From NCBI RefSeq assembly GCF_026420845.1, contig NZ_JAOWCB010000005.1, positions 124,001 to 188,000 of the forward strand: a stretch of DNA of 64,000 nucleotides. Direction: 5' to 3'. This stretch comes from Streptomyces sp. PR69. GTDB lineage: Bacteria; Actinomycetota; Actinomycetes; Streptomycetales; Streptomycetaceae. Below are positions 36,096-44,887 of the stretch, piece by piece. The notes below the pieces were generated by a model. It did not search any database and was not told the DNA's origin. It was given only the letters and a program-made list of their open reading frames with translations. How positions within the stretch are numbered: the stretch's first letter is position 1; each line of letters opens with the position of its first letter. The position numbers and the translations under genes were made by a program.

Positions 36096-37432
36096 TGGCG
36101 CTCCCGCGCCAGCGCACGGCCACCCTGACCACGCGTCCGCCGCGCCCCCGTCTCGCCCCCGGACTCGCCCTCGCCGCGTTCGGCGTTCTCCTCGCCTGGT
36201 GCGTGCATCTGCTGCTGCCGGACGTGCCCCTGCTCACCGCGTCGGTGGCGCTCGGCATCGTGGCCGCCCAGCTGCCCGGCGTCCGCACGGCGGTGCGCGC
36301 CACGGCCCGTCCCGGACTGTCGTACGCGGGAAGGCGTCTGATGCGCATCGGCATCGTGCTGCTCGGGCTGCGGCTCGGCCTTGACGCCGTGCTCGGGGCC
36401 GGCTGGGCGACTCTCGCCGTGGTGCTCGGCGTCGTCGCCGCCACCTTCTTCGGCACCTGGCGGCTCGGCCGGCGGCTCGGCCTGCCGGGCGACCAGCCGC
36501 TGCTGATCGCCGCCGGATATGCGATCTGCGGCGCGTCCGCGATCGGCGCGGTCAGCGAGGCACGGCGGAGCGACGAGCGGGACGCGGCCGCCTCGGTCGC
36601 CCTCGTGACGCTGTGCGGGACGCTGGCCATCGTCGTACTGCCGCTGCTGCAGCAGCCGTTGCAGCTGAGCGACGCGGAGTTCGGCCGGTGGGCCGGGGCG
36701 AGCGTCCATGACGTAGGACAGGTCGTCGCGGCCGCGCAGGCCGCGGGCCCCGGCGCGCTCGACGAGGCGGTGCTCGTCAAGCTGATGCGGGTGGCGCTGC
36801 TCGCGCCGCTGGCCGCCGCCGTCGCCCTGTCCGTACGGGGCCGGGTGCGGCACGCCCGTACGGCGGCGGCGGACGGCCGGGCCCGGCCCGCACATGCCCG
36901 GCCTCCGTGGCCATGGACCGCGCACCGGGCCCGCGGGACCGGCGGATGGCTCCCGGCCTGCGGGAGCGGTGGGTGGCGCTCGGCGCGCGGGATCGGCCGT
37001 ACGGCCCCCGGGGCGGACGACAGGTCCGGCGGGTGGCGCTCGGCCTGCGGGAGCGGTGGGTGGCGCTCGGCGCGCGGGGTCGGCCGTGCCGCCCCCGGGG
37101 CGGACGACAGGTCCGATGGGTCCGGCCGGGAGGCAGGCCGCGCGGCAGAGGGCTCCGCGGGCGGCGCACGGCCGCCGGTCGTGCCGCTGTTCGTCGTCGG
37201 CTTCCTCGCCATGGCGGCGCTGAGCAGCACCGGACTGCTTCCCCCCGCGGCGCTGGACGCGGCGGGCCGCGCACGGGAACTGCTGCTCGCAGCGGCGCTG
37301 TTCGGGCTCGGCAGCGCGGTCGACCTGCCCTCGCTGGCCCGGACCGGCCGCCGGGCGGCGGCGCTGGGGCTGGCGGCCTGGGCGCTCGTCGCATGCGTCT
37401 CGTACGCCGGGGTGGCCCTCCTCTCGCGGTGA
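36095..37432 (+). CDS. YeiH-type putative sulfate exporter with repeat-bearing loop insertion
   Basis: A 445-residue membrane protein of the UPF0324/YeiH family. Helices include LALAAFGVLLAWCVHLLL and VGFLAMAALSSTGLL. The motifs GYAICGASAIGAVSEA and WAGASVHDVGQVVAAAQAAG are diagnostic. Usual length is about 340 residues. The excess is a hydrophilic loop at about residues 255-362 holding two 29-residue repeats. The frame stays open through the repeat. Coupled to the cysteine dioxygenase gene, it may export sulfite, sulfate or taurine-like products (inference). Confidence 0.88.
   Translation: MALPRQRTATLTTRPPRPRLAPGLALAAFGVLLAWCVHLLLPDVPLLTASVALGIVAAQLPGVRTAVRATARPGLSYAGRRLMRIGIVLLGLRLGLDAVLGAGWATLAVVLGVVAATFFGTWRLGRRLGLPGDQPLLIAAGYAICGASAIGAVSEARRSDERDAAASVALVTLCGTLAIVVLPLLQQPLQLSDAEFGRWAGASVHDVGQVVAAAQAAGPGALDEAVLVKLMRVALLAPLAAAVALSVRGRVRHARTAAADGRARPAHARPPWPWTAHRARGTGGWLPACGSGGWRSARGIGRTAPGADDRSGGWRSACGSGGWRSARGVGRAAPGADDRSDGSGREAGRAAEGSAGGARPPVVPLFVVGFLAMAALSSTGLLPPAALDAAGRARELLLAAALFGLGSAVDLPSLARTGRRAAALGLAAWALVACVSYAGVALLSR
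36957..37125 (+). repeat. 87-bp direct repeat inside the exporter gene
   Basis: The sequence beginning CCTGCGGGAGCGGTGGGTGG at 36957 recurs at 37044 with few changes (period 87 bp, 29 codons). In frame it encodes ACGSGGWRSARG(I/V)GR(T/A)APGADDRS twice. Both copies are followed by similar linker sequence. Confidence 0.9.
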
Positions 37433-37489
37433 GCCCCGCCCGCCGCCCGTCTGCTCAACTGATCGGCTGACCGACTTCTCGACTGCCCG

Positions 37490-38473
37490 TCACTCGACCG
37501 TGACGACCGTATGCGTGCCCTTCGCCGCCAGCTTGTGGCCGTCGCGCACATCGGCCACCCAGGTGACCAGCGCGTACTCGCCCGGTGTGAACGGCACCTG
37601 GACGATGACCGACCGGCCGGGGGAGACCGGGGGCGTGCCGACGCTGCCGAGCGGGAAGGGCGGCGGCACGGACCAGTCGTGGTTGTCGACCCCGACGAAG
37701 AACCGGTGCACGTCCTCCTCCGTCTTGCCCGGATACAGCTTGTAGAAGGCGGCCTCGTTGACCTGGTCCAGCGCGTTGAAGAACAGCAGCGGCTCCCCGG
37801 CGCGCAGGGTGCGCGGCGTCAGATAGCGCGCCCCGGCGCCCGGCCTGTCGTATGAGGCGACGACGGCGCGCGGCCCGGGCGGCCGTCCGGCGGGGCTGCC
37901 GGAGACCGTGAGCGTGCGGATGCGCTCCTCGCCGACGGGCAGCTCGGTGTTCTGGAAGTCCTTGTATTCGATCACCAGATAGCTGCCCGGCCGCAGCAGC
38001 TGGGTGAAGGTCACCGGGTGCCCCGGTTTGGTGAGCCCGCCGCCCAGCAGCTCGGCCGAGGCGCTCAGGAGCGCCGCGCCCCGTACGCTCTCCGCCCGGT
38101 CGTCGGAGAACGACTTCCGCAGCCCGGTGCGGAAGTCCTCAAGCGCGTCGGGCCTGCGCAGCCGGACGAGGCCGACCTGTCCGGCCGTCGCGTCGGTCGT
38201 GGAGACCGCGAAGGTCGCGGGGCCGGGGCGCGCCATGGCCGGTACGACTAAGTCATCGGCGGTGGCGACGATGGCGTACGAGTTTCTGCGGTGCTCCGCG
38301 GACGCCGCCTCCGCCCGGCCATGGGCGGCGGCTGCGGAGTCCGTGGCGTCGGCTGCGGGGCCGGCGGCCGTCGCCGCGCCGGGCGCCAGGCCGGTGAGCA
38401 GCGCGGCGGCGGTCAGCAGAGCGAGTCCGGCGGCTGTGGCGGACGTGGTGTGTCGCCGTGCTCGTGTGAACAT
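37490..38473 (-). CDS. Secreted protein of unknown function
   Basis: A 327-residue protein with a clear Sec-type signal (MFTRARRHTTSATAAGLALL, cleavage near AATAAG at residues 33-38). The mature part begins with an Ala-rich stretch. It contains segments PGSYLVIEYKDFQN and SVIVQVPFTPGEYALVTWVADVRDGHKLAAKGTHTVV that suggest beta-sandwich domains. I do not recognise the family. No lipobox or catalytic motif was seen. It stands alone, 384 bp downstream of xylB on the same strand. Confidence 0.8.
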   Translation of the reverse strand: MFTRARRHTTSATAAGLALLTAAALLTGLAPGAATAAGPAADATDSAAAAHGRAEAASAEHRRNSYAIVATADDLVVPAMARPGPATFAVSTTDATAGQVGLVRLRRPDALEDFRTGLRKSFSDDRAESVRGAALLSASAELLGGGLTKPGHPVTFTQLLRPGSYLVIEYKDFQNTELPVGEERIRTLTVSGSPAGRPPGPRAVVASYDRPGAGARYLTPRTLRAGEPLLFFNALDQVNEAAFYKLYPGKTEEDVHRFFVGVDNHDWSVPPPFPLGSVGTPPVSPGRSVIVQVPFTPGEYALVTWVADVRDGHKLAAKGTHTVVTVE

Positions 38474-38857
38474 GGGGCCTCCTGGGACACGGATGGGTGA
38501 TGCACCGTACGCCCCTCGGCTCGGCTCCCCGTGGACTGCTCGTCGTGCCCGCCCCGACCGCCGTGACAGACGCGTCCCGGCGGCCCGTGTGCCGCGGCTG
38601 TCCGCCCCGGCGGCCAGTGCCCCTGCCCCGGTCCGGCCGTCGTGTCCGGCCCGGCGGCCGTGTCCCGATCCGCTCGCTGTGTCGCGTACCGGCGGCTGCG
38701 CTCCGCGGCTGTCCAGCCCCCGCGCGGCCAGTGACCCTGACCCGCCTCGACCGCCGTGTCCCGGTCCGGTGGCCGTGTCCTGGCCTGGCGGCCGTGACTC
38801 GGCCCGACCGCTGTGTCGCGGCCTGGCGGACGCGTTGCGCGGCCGTCCCCGGCCTGG
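38474..38857. repeat. Degenerate GC-rich repeat region between xylB and the secreted-protein gene
   Basis: 384 bp without a credible gene. From about 38560 it consists of degenerate units around GGCGGCCGTGTCC and GACCGCCGTGTCCCGG spaced about 20 bp apart. The promoter of the secreted-protein gene should lie at its low-coordinate end. Nothing else was recognised. Confidence 0.5.
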
Positions 38858-40333
38858 TCAGGTGAGCAGCGTCGGCGTCGCGCGTGTGAGGACGTCCGTC
38901 ACCCGGTTCCAGGTCTCGATGTCGCGTTCCACCGGCGGCAGCTCGGCGGTGTGCCCGCTCTGCCAGCCGGCCGCCAGCGCCACCGGGTCCTCGCCCGAGG
39001 CGGCCGCCGCCGCGAGGGCCGCCGCGCCGAGGGCGACCAGCTCGCCGTTCTGCGGGATCAGCAGAGGGCGGCCGGAGAGCCGCCGCACCGTCTCCACCCA
39101 GTGGCGTCCGCGCGCCCCGCCGCCGACCAGCCGCAGCGGGCGGGAGGCGACATCGGGATCGGCCGGGTCGAGTCCGCACGCCCGCAGCACCTCGTCCAGG
39201 GCCCGCAGCACCGTCACCGTCGCGCCCTCGTAGGCGGCGCCGAGGATCTGATGCCGGGTGGTGCCGTGCCGGAGCCCCGTGAGCAGACCGGAGGCGGACG
39301 GCAGATCGGGGGTCCGCTCGCCGTCGAGATACGGCAGCAGCACCACCTCGCCGCCCGCCTGTGCGGCGTCCCGGTGCAGACCGAGGACGGCGGCGACCTT
39401 GTCGACCGCCTGGGTGCAGTTGAGGGTGCAGGCCAGCGGCAGAAAGACGCCGTCCGCGGCGGCGAACCCGGCGACGGAGGGGCGGGTGGGACGGGTGCGG
39501 GTGGCGGCGAACACGGTGCCCGAGGTGCCCAGGCTGAGCACGGGGTGGTCCAGCAGCCCCGCGCCGCCGAGCCCGAGACCGACCGCGGCGGCCATGTTGT
39601 CGCCCGTCCCCGCGGCGACCGCGATCCCCGCGGGCAGCCCGAGGTCCCCGGCCGCCTCGGCGGTCAGCGAGCCGACCCGTACGCCGCCGGTGGCCGCGAC
39701 CGGCGGCAGCAGGGCCGGGTCGAGCCCGACGAGGCCGAGCAGTTCGGGGTCGTACGCGCCGTCGGCGGTCGAGTACCAGCAGGTGCCCGAGGCGTCGCCG
39801 GGGTCCGTGGCGGGCGTGCCGGCCAGCCGCTCGGTGAGGAAGTCGTGCGGCAGCCGCACCGCGGCGGCGGCCCGGGCCGTACGCGGTTCGTGCTCGCGCA
39901 GCCACTGCCACTTGGCGGCCGTCATCGAGGCGACGGGCACGGAGCCGGTGCGCGCGGCCCAGGCGTCCGCGCCGCCGAGGGCCTCGGTCAGGGCCGCGGC
40001 CTGCGGGGCCGAACGGGTGTCGTTCCACAGCAGCGCGGGCCGCAGGGCCCGGCCCGCGCGGTCCAGGACGACCAGTCCGTGCTGCTGGCCCGCGACCGCG
40101 ATGCCGGTGACCGCGGAGGCGGGGAGACCGGACTCCTTGAGCCCGCCGGCCACCGCCTCCCGCAGCGCCCGCCACCACACCTCCGGGTCGCTCTCGCGCG
40201 CCCCGCCCGCCCCGCCGACCTCGTGCGGGGCCCGCCCGACGGCGAGCACGGCGCCCGTGCCGACGTCGGTGAACGCCGCCTTTGCGGACTGCGTGGAGCT
40301 GTCCACGCCGATGACGACCCGGTGTGTCGGCAT
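38858..40333 (-). CDS. xylB: Xylulokinase
   Basis: A 491-residue FGGY-family kinase that phosphorylates D-xylulose to xylulose 5-phosphate for the pentose phosphate pathway. GVDSSTQSAKAAFTDVGTG is the first phosphate loop, GIAVAGQQHGLVVLD and PALLWNDTRS are typical of xylulokinases, and LSLGTSGTVFA and RLVGGGARGRHW complete the ATP site. Length matches the family. It is divergent from xylA, sharing a 182-bp intergenic region with a XylR-like operator. Confidence 0.93.
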   Translation of the reverse strand: MPTHRVVIGVDSSTQSAKAAFTDVGTGAVLAVGRAPHEVGGAGGARESDPEVWWRALREAVAGGLKESGLPASAVTGIAVAGQQHGLVVLDRAGRALRPALLWNDTRSAPQAAALTEALGGADAWAARTGSVPVASMTAAKWQWLREHEPRTARAAAAVRLPHDFLTERLAGTPATDPGDASGTCWYSTADGAYDPELLGLVGLDPALLPPVAATGGVRVGSLTAEAAGDLGLPAGIAVAAGTGDNMAAAVGLGLGGAGLLDHPVLSLGTSGTVFAATRTRPTRPSVAGFAAADGVFLPLACTLNCTQAVDKVAAVLGLHRDAAQAGGEVVLLPYLDGERTPDLPSASGLLTGLRHGTTRHQILGAAYEGATVTVLRALDEVLRACGLDPADPDVASRPLRLVGGGARGRHWVETVRRLSGRPLLIPQNGELVALGAAALAAAAASGEDPVALAAGWQSGHTAELPPVERDIETWNRVTDVLTRATPTLLT

Positions 40334-40443
40334 TGCCTACTCTCCTCGCTGGCCATTTGGCTGTGGCGGGAACAAATTACGCCAGGTGACGCCGGAGGAA
40401 AAGGTCTGACAGCCTTCCCTGGGCCTCAGGTGCCGTGGAATAA

Positions 40444-40468
40444 TTAGTTCATATAGACAACAAAATAG
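40444..40468. promoter_or_regulatory. XylR-type operator between xylB and xylA
   Basis: An AT-rich island in GC-rich DNA. Half-sites TTAGTTCATAT and CAACAAAATAG are separated by 3 bp. Known XylR (ROK) operators of Firmicutes have half-sites close to TTAGTTTGTTT and CAACAAACTAA with the same 3-bp spacing. The position fits control of both xylose genes by the ROK protein encoded at 41782-43047. Confidence 0.75.
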
Positions 40469-40515
40469 GATTGCCCATATCCGTCCATGTCTCCTCTGGC
40501 GAAGGCGGTTGCCCG

Positions 40516-41688
40516 ATGTCGGAAAGCTTCACCCCCACCCCCGAGGACCGGTTCAGCTTCGGCCTGTGGACCGTCGGCTGGCAGGGCCGGGATCCCTTCG
40601 GAGACGCCACCCGGCCGCCGCTCGACCCGGTCGAGACCGTCGACAGGCTCGCCGCCCTCGGGGCGTGGGGCGTCACCTTCCACGACGACGACCTGATCCC
40701 CTTCTGCGCCTCCGACGCCGAGCGGCGGGGGCGTGTCGCACGCTTCCGCAGGGCGCTCGACGCGGCGGGCATGGCCGTGCCGATGGCCACCACCAACCTC
40801 TTCACCCACCCCGTGTTCAAGGACGGCGCCTTCACCGCCAACGACCGCGAGGTGCGCCGCTTCGCGCTGCGCAAGACCCTCCGCAACATCGACCTCGCCG
40901 CCGAGCTGGGCGCCCGGGTCTATGTCGCGTGGGGCGGTCGCGAGGGGGCGGAGTCGGGGGCGGCGAAGGATGTGCGGACCGCGCTGGACCGGCTGAAGGA
41001 AGCGTTCGACCTGCTCGGCCAGTATGTGCGGGAGCAGGGCTACGAACTGCGCTTCGCCCTGGAGCCGAAGCCCAACGAGCCGCGCGGGGACATCCTGCTG
41101 CCGACGGTCGGGCATGCGCTGGCCTTCATCGAGCGGCTGGAGAGGCCCGAGCTGTACGGGGTCAACCCCGAGGTGGGCCATGAACAGATGGCCGGACTCA
41201 ACGTCAGCCACGGGGTGGCCCAGGCGCTGTGGGCGGACAAACTCTTCCATATCGACCTCAACGGCCAGAGCGGCGTCAAATACGACCAGGACCTCCGCTT
41301 CGGCGCGGGCGATCTGCGCGGGGCGTTCTGGCTGGTGGACCTGTTGGAGGGGGCGGGGTACGAGGGGCCGAGGCACTTCGACTTCAAGCCGCCGAGGACG
41401 GAGGACGCGGAGGGGGTGTGGGCCTCGGCCGCGGGATGCATGCGCACCTATCTGATCCTCCGGGACCGCGCGGCCGCCTTCCGCGCGGACCCGGCGGTCC
41501 GGGAGGCCCTGCGCGCGGCCCGCCTCGACGGCCTCCGCCGCCCCACGGCGGACGACGGCCTGGCGGGGCTGCTCGCGGACCGCACGGCGTACGAGGACTT
41601 CGACGCGGAGGGGGTGGGGGAGAGGGGGATGGCGTACGAGGTGCTGGATCAGCTGGCGCTGGAGCATTTGGTGGGGGTGCGCGGCTGA
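40516..41688 (+). CDS. xylA: Xylose isomerase
   Basis: A 390-residue enzyme converting D-xylose to D-xylulose (and glucose to fructose), length as in other Streptomyces xylose isomerases. [29 protein letters not shown] opens the protein. FHDDDLIPF carries the catalytic His, KPNEPRGD the metal-binding Glu/Lys region, and [11 protein letters not shown] and HIDLNGQ the remaining metal ligands. ATG at 40516 is chosen because the family begins MS(E)[10 protein letters not shown] longer in-frame start at 40471 would overlap the AT-rich regulatory region. Confidence 0.97.
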   Translation: MSESFTPTPEDRFSFGLWTVGWQGRDPFGDATRPPLDPVETVDRLAALGAWGVTFHDDDLIPFCASDAERRGRVARFRRALDAAGMAVPMATTNLFTHPVFKDGAFTANDREVRRFALRKTLRNIDLAAELGARVYVAWGGREGAESGAAKDVRTALDRLKEAFDLLGQYVREQGYELRFALEPKPNEPRGDILLPTVGHALAFIERLERPELYGVNPEVGHEQMAGLNVSHGVAQALWADKLFHIDLNGQSGVKYDQDLRFGAGDLRGAFWLVDLLEGAGYEGPRHFDFKPPRTEDAEGVWASAAGCMRTYLILRDRAAAFRADPAVREALRAARLDGLRRPTADDGLAGLLADRTAYEDFDAEGVGERGMAYEVLDQLALEHLVGVRG

Positions 41689-41754
41689 GGCGGTGTGCCG
41701 GTGGGTCTTTCCCCTCCCCCGAAGGGGGGTGCGGGGGCGGAGCCCCAGTCGGTA

Positions 41755-41776
41755 CGCCCCGCGTGCACGCGGGGCG
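41755..41776. terminator. 22-bp palindrome between convergent xylA and ROK gene
   Basis: CGCCCCGCG-TGCA-CGCGGGGCG is a perfect palindrome 6 bp before the ROK stop codon and 66 bp after xylA. It can terminate transcription from both sides. A second stem CCCCC-GAAG-GGGGG lies just before it, near 41716-41730. Confidence 0.7.
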
Positions 41777-41781
41777 CAAGA

Positions 41782-43047
41782 TCAGGACGGCGCGTAGGCC
41801 GCGGGGTCGGCGAGCGCCGACTGGAGGACCAGGCCCGCCGCGCCGCGGGAGGCGTCCGTGGTGGGGGAGGCGGGCCGCAGGCGGCCGCTGCCGGGGGGCC
41901 AGAGGCCGGAGACCACGCGGGTGGACAGCTCCGCCTCCGCGGGCGGGGCCAGCCAGGGGAACAGCGGGCGGTAGATCCCGCCGAGGACGACCGCGTCCGG
42001 GTCGAAGAGGTTCACCGCGCCCGCGAGCACCCGGCCCAGCACCCCGCCGGCCCGCTCCAGCGCGGCCACCGCGGCCGCGTCGTCGGCCGCGGCCCGCCGC
42101 TCCAGCTCCGCCACACCCGGCGCGCCGGACTCCCCGTCGAGTCCGGCGGCCCGCAGCAGCGCCGACTGTCCCGCGTACTGCTCCAGACAGCCCCGTGCCC
42201 CGCACCGGCACAGCCGCCCCTGCGGATCGACCGTCATATGTCCGATCTCCCCGGCGAACCCGTGCGCACCGCCGAGCAGCTCGCCGTCGAGGACCAGCGC
42301 GCCGCCGACCCCGATCTCGCCGGTCAGATAGAGGAAGCCGCGCACCTCGCCGAGGCCGCCGGATCCGAGGCCGCCGAACCACAGCTCCGCCAGCGCGGCG
42401 AGGTCCGCCTCGTTTCCCGCGGACACCGGCAGCGGGGGCGCGGCGGGGCGCGCCGCGGACAGCTCCCGGGCGAACGGCTCCGCCGCCTCGACGCCGCGCC
42501 ACCCGAGGTTGGGGGCCTCGCGTACGGTCCCCGCGTGCACCAGGCCGGGGAGGGCCAGCCGCACCCCCACCGGCCGCAGCTCCTGCTCCGCCGCCGAGGC
42601 GAGCGCACGCGCGGCGATGTCCGCCGCGCGCCCCAGCACCTGCCCGGGAGGCGCGCCCCGGTTGTCGAGGTGCTCCACCAGCCGGACCCGGTCGGTGCCC
42701 GCGAGATCCGCCACGCACACGGACACATAGGCGACGTTGATCTCGACGCCGACTCCGGCCACTCCGGTGCGGGACACTTTCAGGACGGTGCCCGGCCGTC
42801 CCGCGTGCCCGCTGAAGGTCTTTCCGGACTCGGTGAGGAACCCGCCGTCCAGCAGCTGCTCCACCAGCGAGGAGACGGCGGCACGGGTCAGCCCCACCCG
42901 TGCCGCGACCCCGGCGCGGGTCGCCTCCCCCTCGTCGCGCACGGCCCGCAGCACCAGGCTGAGATTGTGGCGTCGCACGGTGTCGCGGTCGGCCTTGGGA
43001 CCCAGGGACGTCCGGCCGCCCCTGGCACTGCCGTTCATGTCGTTCAT
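41782..43047 (-). CDS. xylR: ROK family transcriptional repressor, probable XylR
   Basis: A 421-residue ROK regulator. Winged HTH at about residues 20-70 (TVRRHNLSLVLRAVRDEGEATRAGVAARVGLTRAAVSSLVEQLL), then the ROK domain with VGVEINVAYVSVCVADL and the zinc knuckle CRCGARGCLEQYAG. Convergent with xylA. The xylA-xylB region has a XylR-like operator, so repression of the xylose genes in the absence of xylose is likely. Start at 43047 (MNDMNGSARGG) or 43038 cannot be decided, as no good ribosome site is visible. Confidence 0.85.
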   Translation of the reverse strand: MNDMNGSARGGRTSLGPKADRDTVRRHNLSLVLRAVRDEGEATRAGVAARVGLTRAAVSSLVEQLLDGGFLTESGKTFSGHAGRPGTVLKVSRTGVAGVGVEINVAYVSVCVADLAGTDRVRLVEHLDNRGAPPGQVLGRAADIAARALASAAEQELRPVGVRLALPGLVHAGTVREAPNLGWRGVEAAEPFARELSAARPAAPPLPVSAGNEADLAALAELWFGGLGSGGLGEVRGFLYLTGEIGVGGALVLDGELLGGAHGFAGEIGHMTVDPQGRLCRCGARGCLEQYAGQSALLRAAGLDGESGAPGVAELERRAAADDAAAVAALERAGGVLGRVLAGAVNLFDPDAVVLGGIYRPLFPWLAPPAEAELSTRVVSGLWPPGSGRLRPASPTTDASRGAAGLVLQSALADPAAYAPS

Positions 43048-43060
43048 CGCACGATCGAGC

Positions 43061-44266
43061 CTACGCGCCTGCCGGGGCCGTGGTTCTGCGGGACTGTGCG
43101 ACGACGGGTGAACGGCGCAGCGCGAGGGAGATGCGCACCAGATCATGCGGCCCCTCGCCCGCCTCAAAGGACGCGGCGGGGCCGGATTCGGCGGAGGGAG
43201 CCCCCGCGGCCGAGGCGATGACCCTGCCCTCCGGGTCGGCGGCCCGCGCCCGCAGCGCGGCGGAGATCATCGCCGCGTCGGCGACGGCCCGCGCCTGCTC
43301 CGGGCAGACGCCGGAGCCGAGGGCGGCTCGGTGCGCCTCGGCCCGCAGCGCCCGGTCGAAGTACGGGTGCAGAAACAGCAGTCCGTCATGGATGTCCGAC
43401 TCGCGCTGGGTGACGCGCAGATCCGCCGGCGCCCACCGGGGGATCCGCACCGAGGGCGTGGAGGCGGGGACCACGGCGCGCAGCTCACGCCAGAGCGGCC
43501 CGAGCAGCCGGTACGCGTACCAGGCCGACCAGTGGTCGCCCACCCGCCGCGCCAGCAGCGGCAGCACGAACCCGGCGGCGCTGAGGAGGGCGCCCAGCGA
43601 GGCCAGCGGCGGGGCGACGGAGGTGCTCAGCGCGTCCAGATCGGCTCCGGCCCAGCGGGCGAGGACGGCCGCGCTCTTGCAGAAGCCGTAGCCGAGGCTG
43701 AACAGCGAGCCGACGACGATGGTGACCAGCCCGGTGCGCAGCCAGCCGCGGACCTTGCGGGACCAGCGCCAGCACATCGCCGTCATGGCGGCGGCCGCCA
43801 CGCTGTGGGCGGCCAGATACAGCACGATCATCTCGCGGATGTACGGGGTGCCCGCGTAGTGCGTGTCCAGGTCGCGCAGCCGCTCCACGGGGGCGTCGCC
43901 CAGGAAGAACAGCACATTGAGGGCGACGACGACGGCCCCGTAGCCGTACATCCAGCGCCGGGCCACCGTCCGGGTCTGTTCGGGCGGGCCGCCGCGCCAG
44001 TTGACCAGCAGCACCAGACAGGAGGCGCCGAGGGCGGTCAGGATGCTGTAGACGAGCGGCGCGGAGAAGTTGGGCACGCCGACGAGGCGGTTGACCGCGG
44101 TGATGGTCGGCGGGGCCGCGAAGAAGAACGTGGACGCGGCCAGCGCCAGCAGCGCGCACACCGAGCGCAGCAGCGGATCACGCCAGTTGCGCCGCATCCC
44201 CGGCAGCTTGAACGCGAGCGCGAGGCCCAGCGCGGCGGCGGGGATGTAGTAGTCGGGCCCGTCCAC
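43061..44266 (-). CDS. MAB_1171c-type putative transporter / multi-pass membrane protein
   Basis: A 401-residue protein with seven or so N-terminal transmembrane helices (for example IPAAALGLALAFKLPG, VCALLALAASTFFFAA, MIVLYLAAHSVAAAAMTAM) and a soluble C-terminal third (WYAYRLLGPLWRELRAVVPASTP, then DIHDGLLFLHPYFD). The WRELRAVxP and IHDG segments mark the DUF6545 family. Function unknown. GTG start, 3 bp after the ImmA/IrrE peptidase stop, so co-expressed with it. Confidence 0.85.
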   Translation of the reverse strand: MDGPDYYIPAAALGLALAFKLPGMRRNWRDPLLRSVCALLALAASTFFFAAPPTITAVNRLVGVPNFSAPLVYSILTALGASCLVLLVNWRGGPPEQTRTVARRWMYGYGAVVVALNVLFFLGDAPVERLRDLDTHYAGTPYIREMIVLYLAAHSVAAAAMTAMCWRWSRKVRGWLRTGLVTIVVGSLFSLGYGFCKSAAVLARWAGADLDALSTSVAPPLASLGALLSAAGFVLPLLARRVGDHWSAWYAYRLLGPLWRELRAVVPASTPSVRIPRWAPADLRVTQRESDIHDGLLFLHPYFDRALRAEAHRAALGSGVCPEQARAVADAAMISAALRARAADPEGRVIASAAGAPSAESGPAASFEAGEGPHDLVRISLALRRSPVVAQSRRTTAPAGA

Positions 44267-44269
44267 GCA

Positions 44270-44821
44270 TCAGCCCTGCGGACCGCGGTATCCCAGGGAC
44301 GCCTCGATGCGGCCGGCCAGCCCGTCACGGCTCACCGGGCCCTTCCCCGTACAGCCGTCGGCCAGCCAGGCGCGGCACTTGCTGCCCAGCAGCAGGCCGA
44401 AGCTCTCGGCCTCGTTCTCCTCCGCCTGGTCGAAGCGGGTCCTCGCGGCCACCTTGAGCACGGTGTCCTGGATGTCCGCCGCGTCCGACAGCAGCCGGGC
44501 GGCGACGGCCGCGCCCTCGACGTGGTGGGTGCAGTGCCCCGCCTTCATATGCCACAGCTCATGGCCGAGGATGACGACTTGGTGATAGGGCGCGGTGCGG
44601 CGTTCGATGACGATCAGATCCTGGTCGGTCATGTCGAGCCAGAGGCCGCTGGCCGTCCCCGGAGGGAAGGAGGCCGTGCGGTAGCGCACGGGCCTGCCGC
44701 GGTGTCTGGCCATCCCTTCGCACAGGGCGGCGTAGAGATCGGCGGGTTCCGCCGGAGCGGGGAGATCGATTCCGGAGACCAGCTCGCCGCACAGCCGGCG
44801 CATCTCTTTGCCTATGCTCAC
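44270..44821 (-). CDS. ImmA/IrrE-type metallo-endopeptidase
   Basis: A 183-residue protein with the zinc motif HELWH at residues 87-91 in VVILGHELWHMKAGHC. ImmA/IrrE peptidases cleave repressors or regulators, often those encoded next door. Here an XRE-type regulator lies directly upstream and a membrane protein downstream, all in one minus-strand group. GTG start preceded by GGAGAGGAGAACG. Confidence 0.88.
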   Translation of the reverse strand: MSIGKEMRRLCGELVSGIDLPAPAEPADLYAALCEGMARHRGRPVRYRTASFPPGTASGLWLDMTDQDLIVIERRTAPYHQVVILGHELWHMKAGHCTHHVEGAAVAARLLSDAADIQDTVLKVAARTRFDQAEENEAESFGLLLGSKCRAWLADGCTGKGPVSRDGLAGRIEASLGYRGPQG

Positions 44822-44887
44822 CGTTCTCCTCTCCCCTGAAGCGTCTGGGCGGACACGTGTGCGGCCGACGCTGTCCGGAAATCGGGG

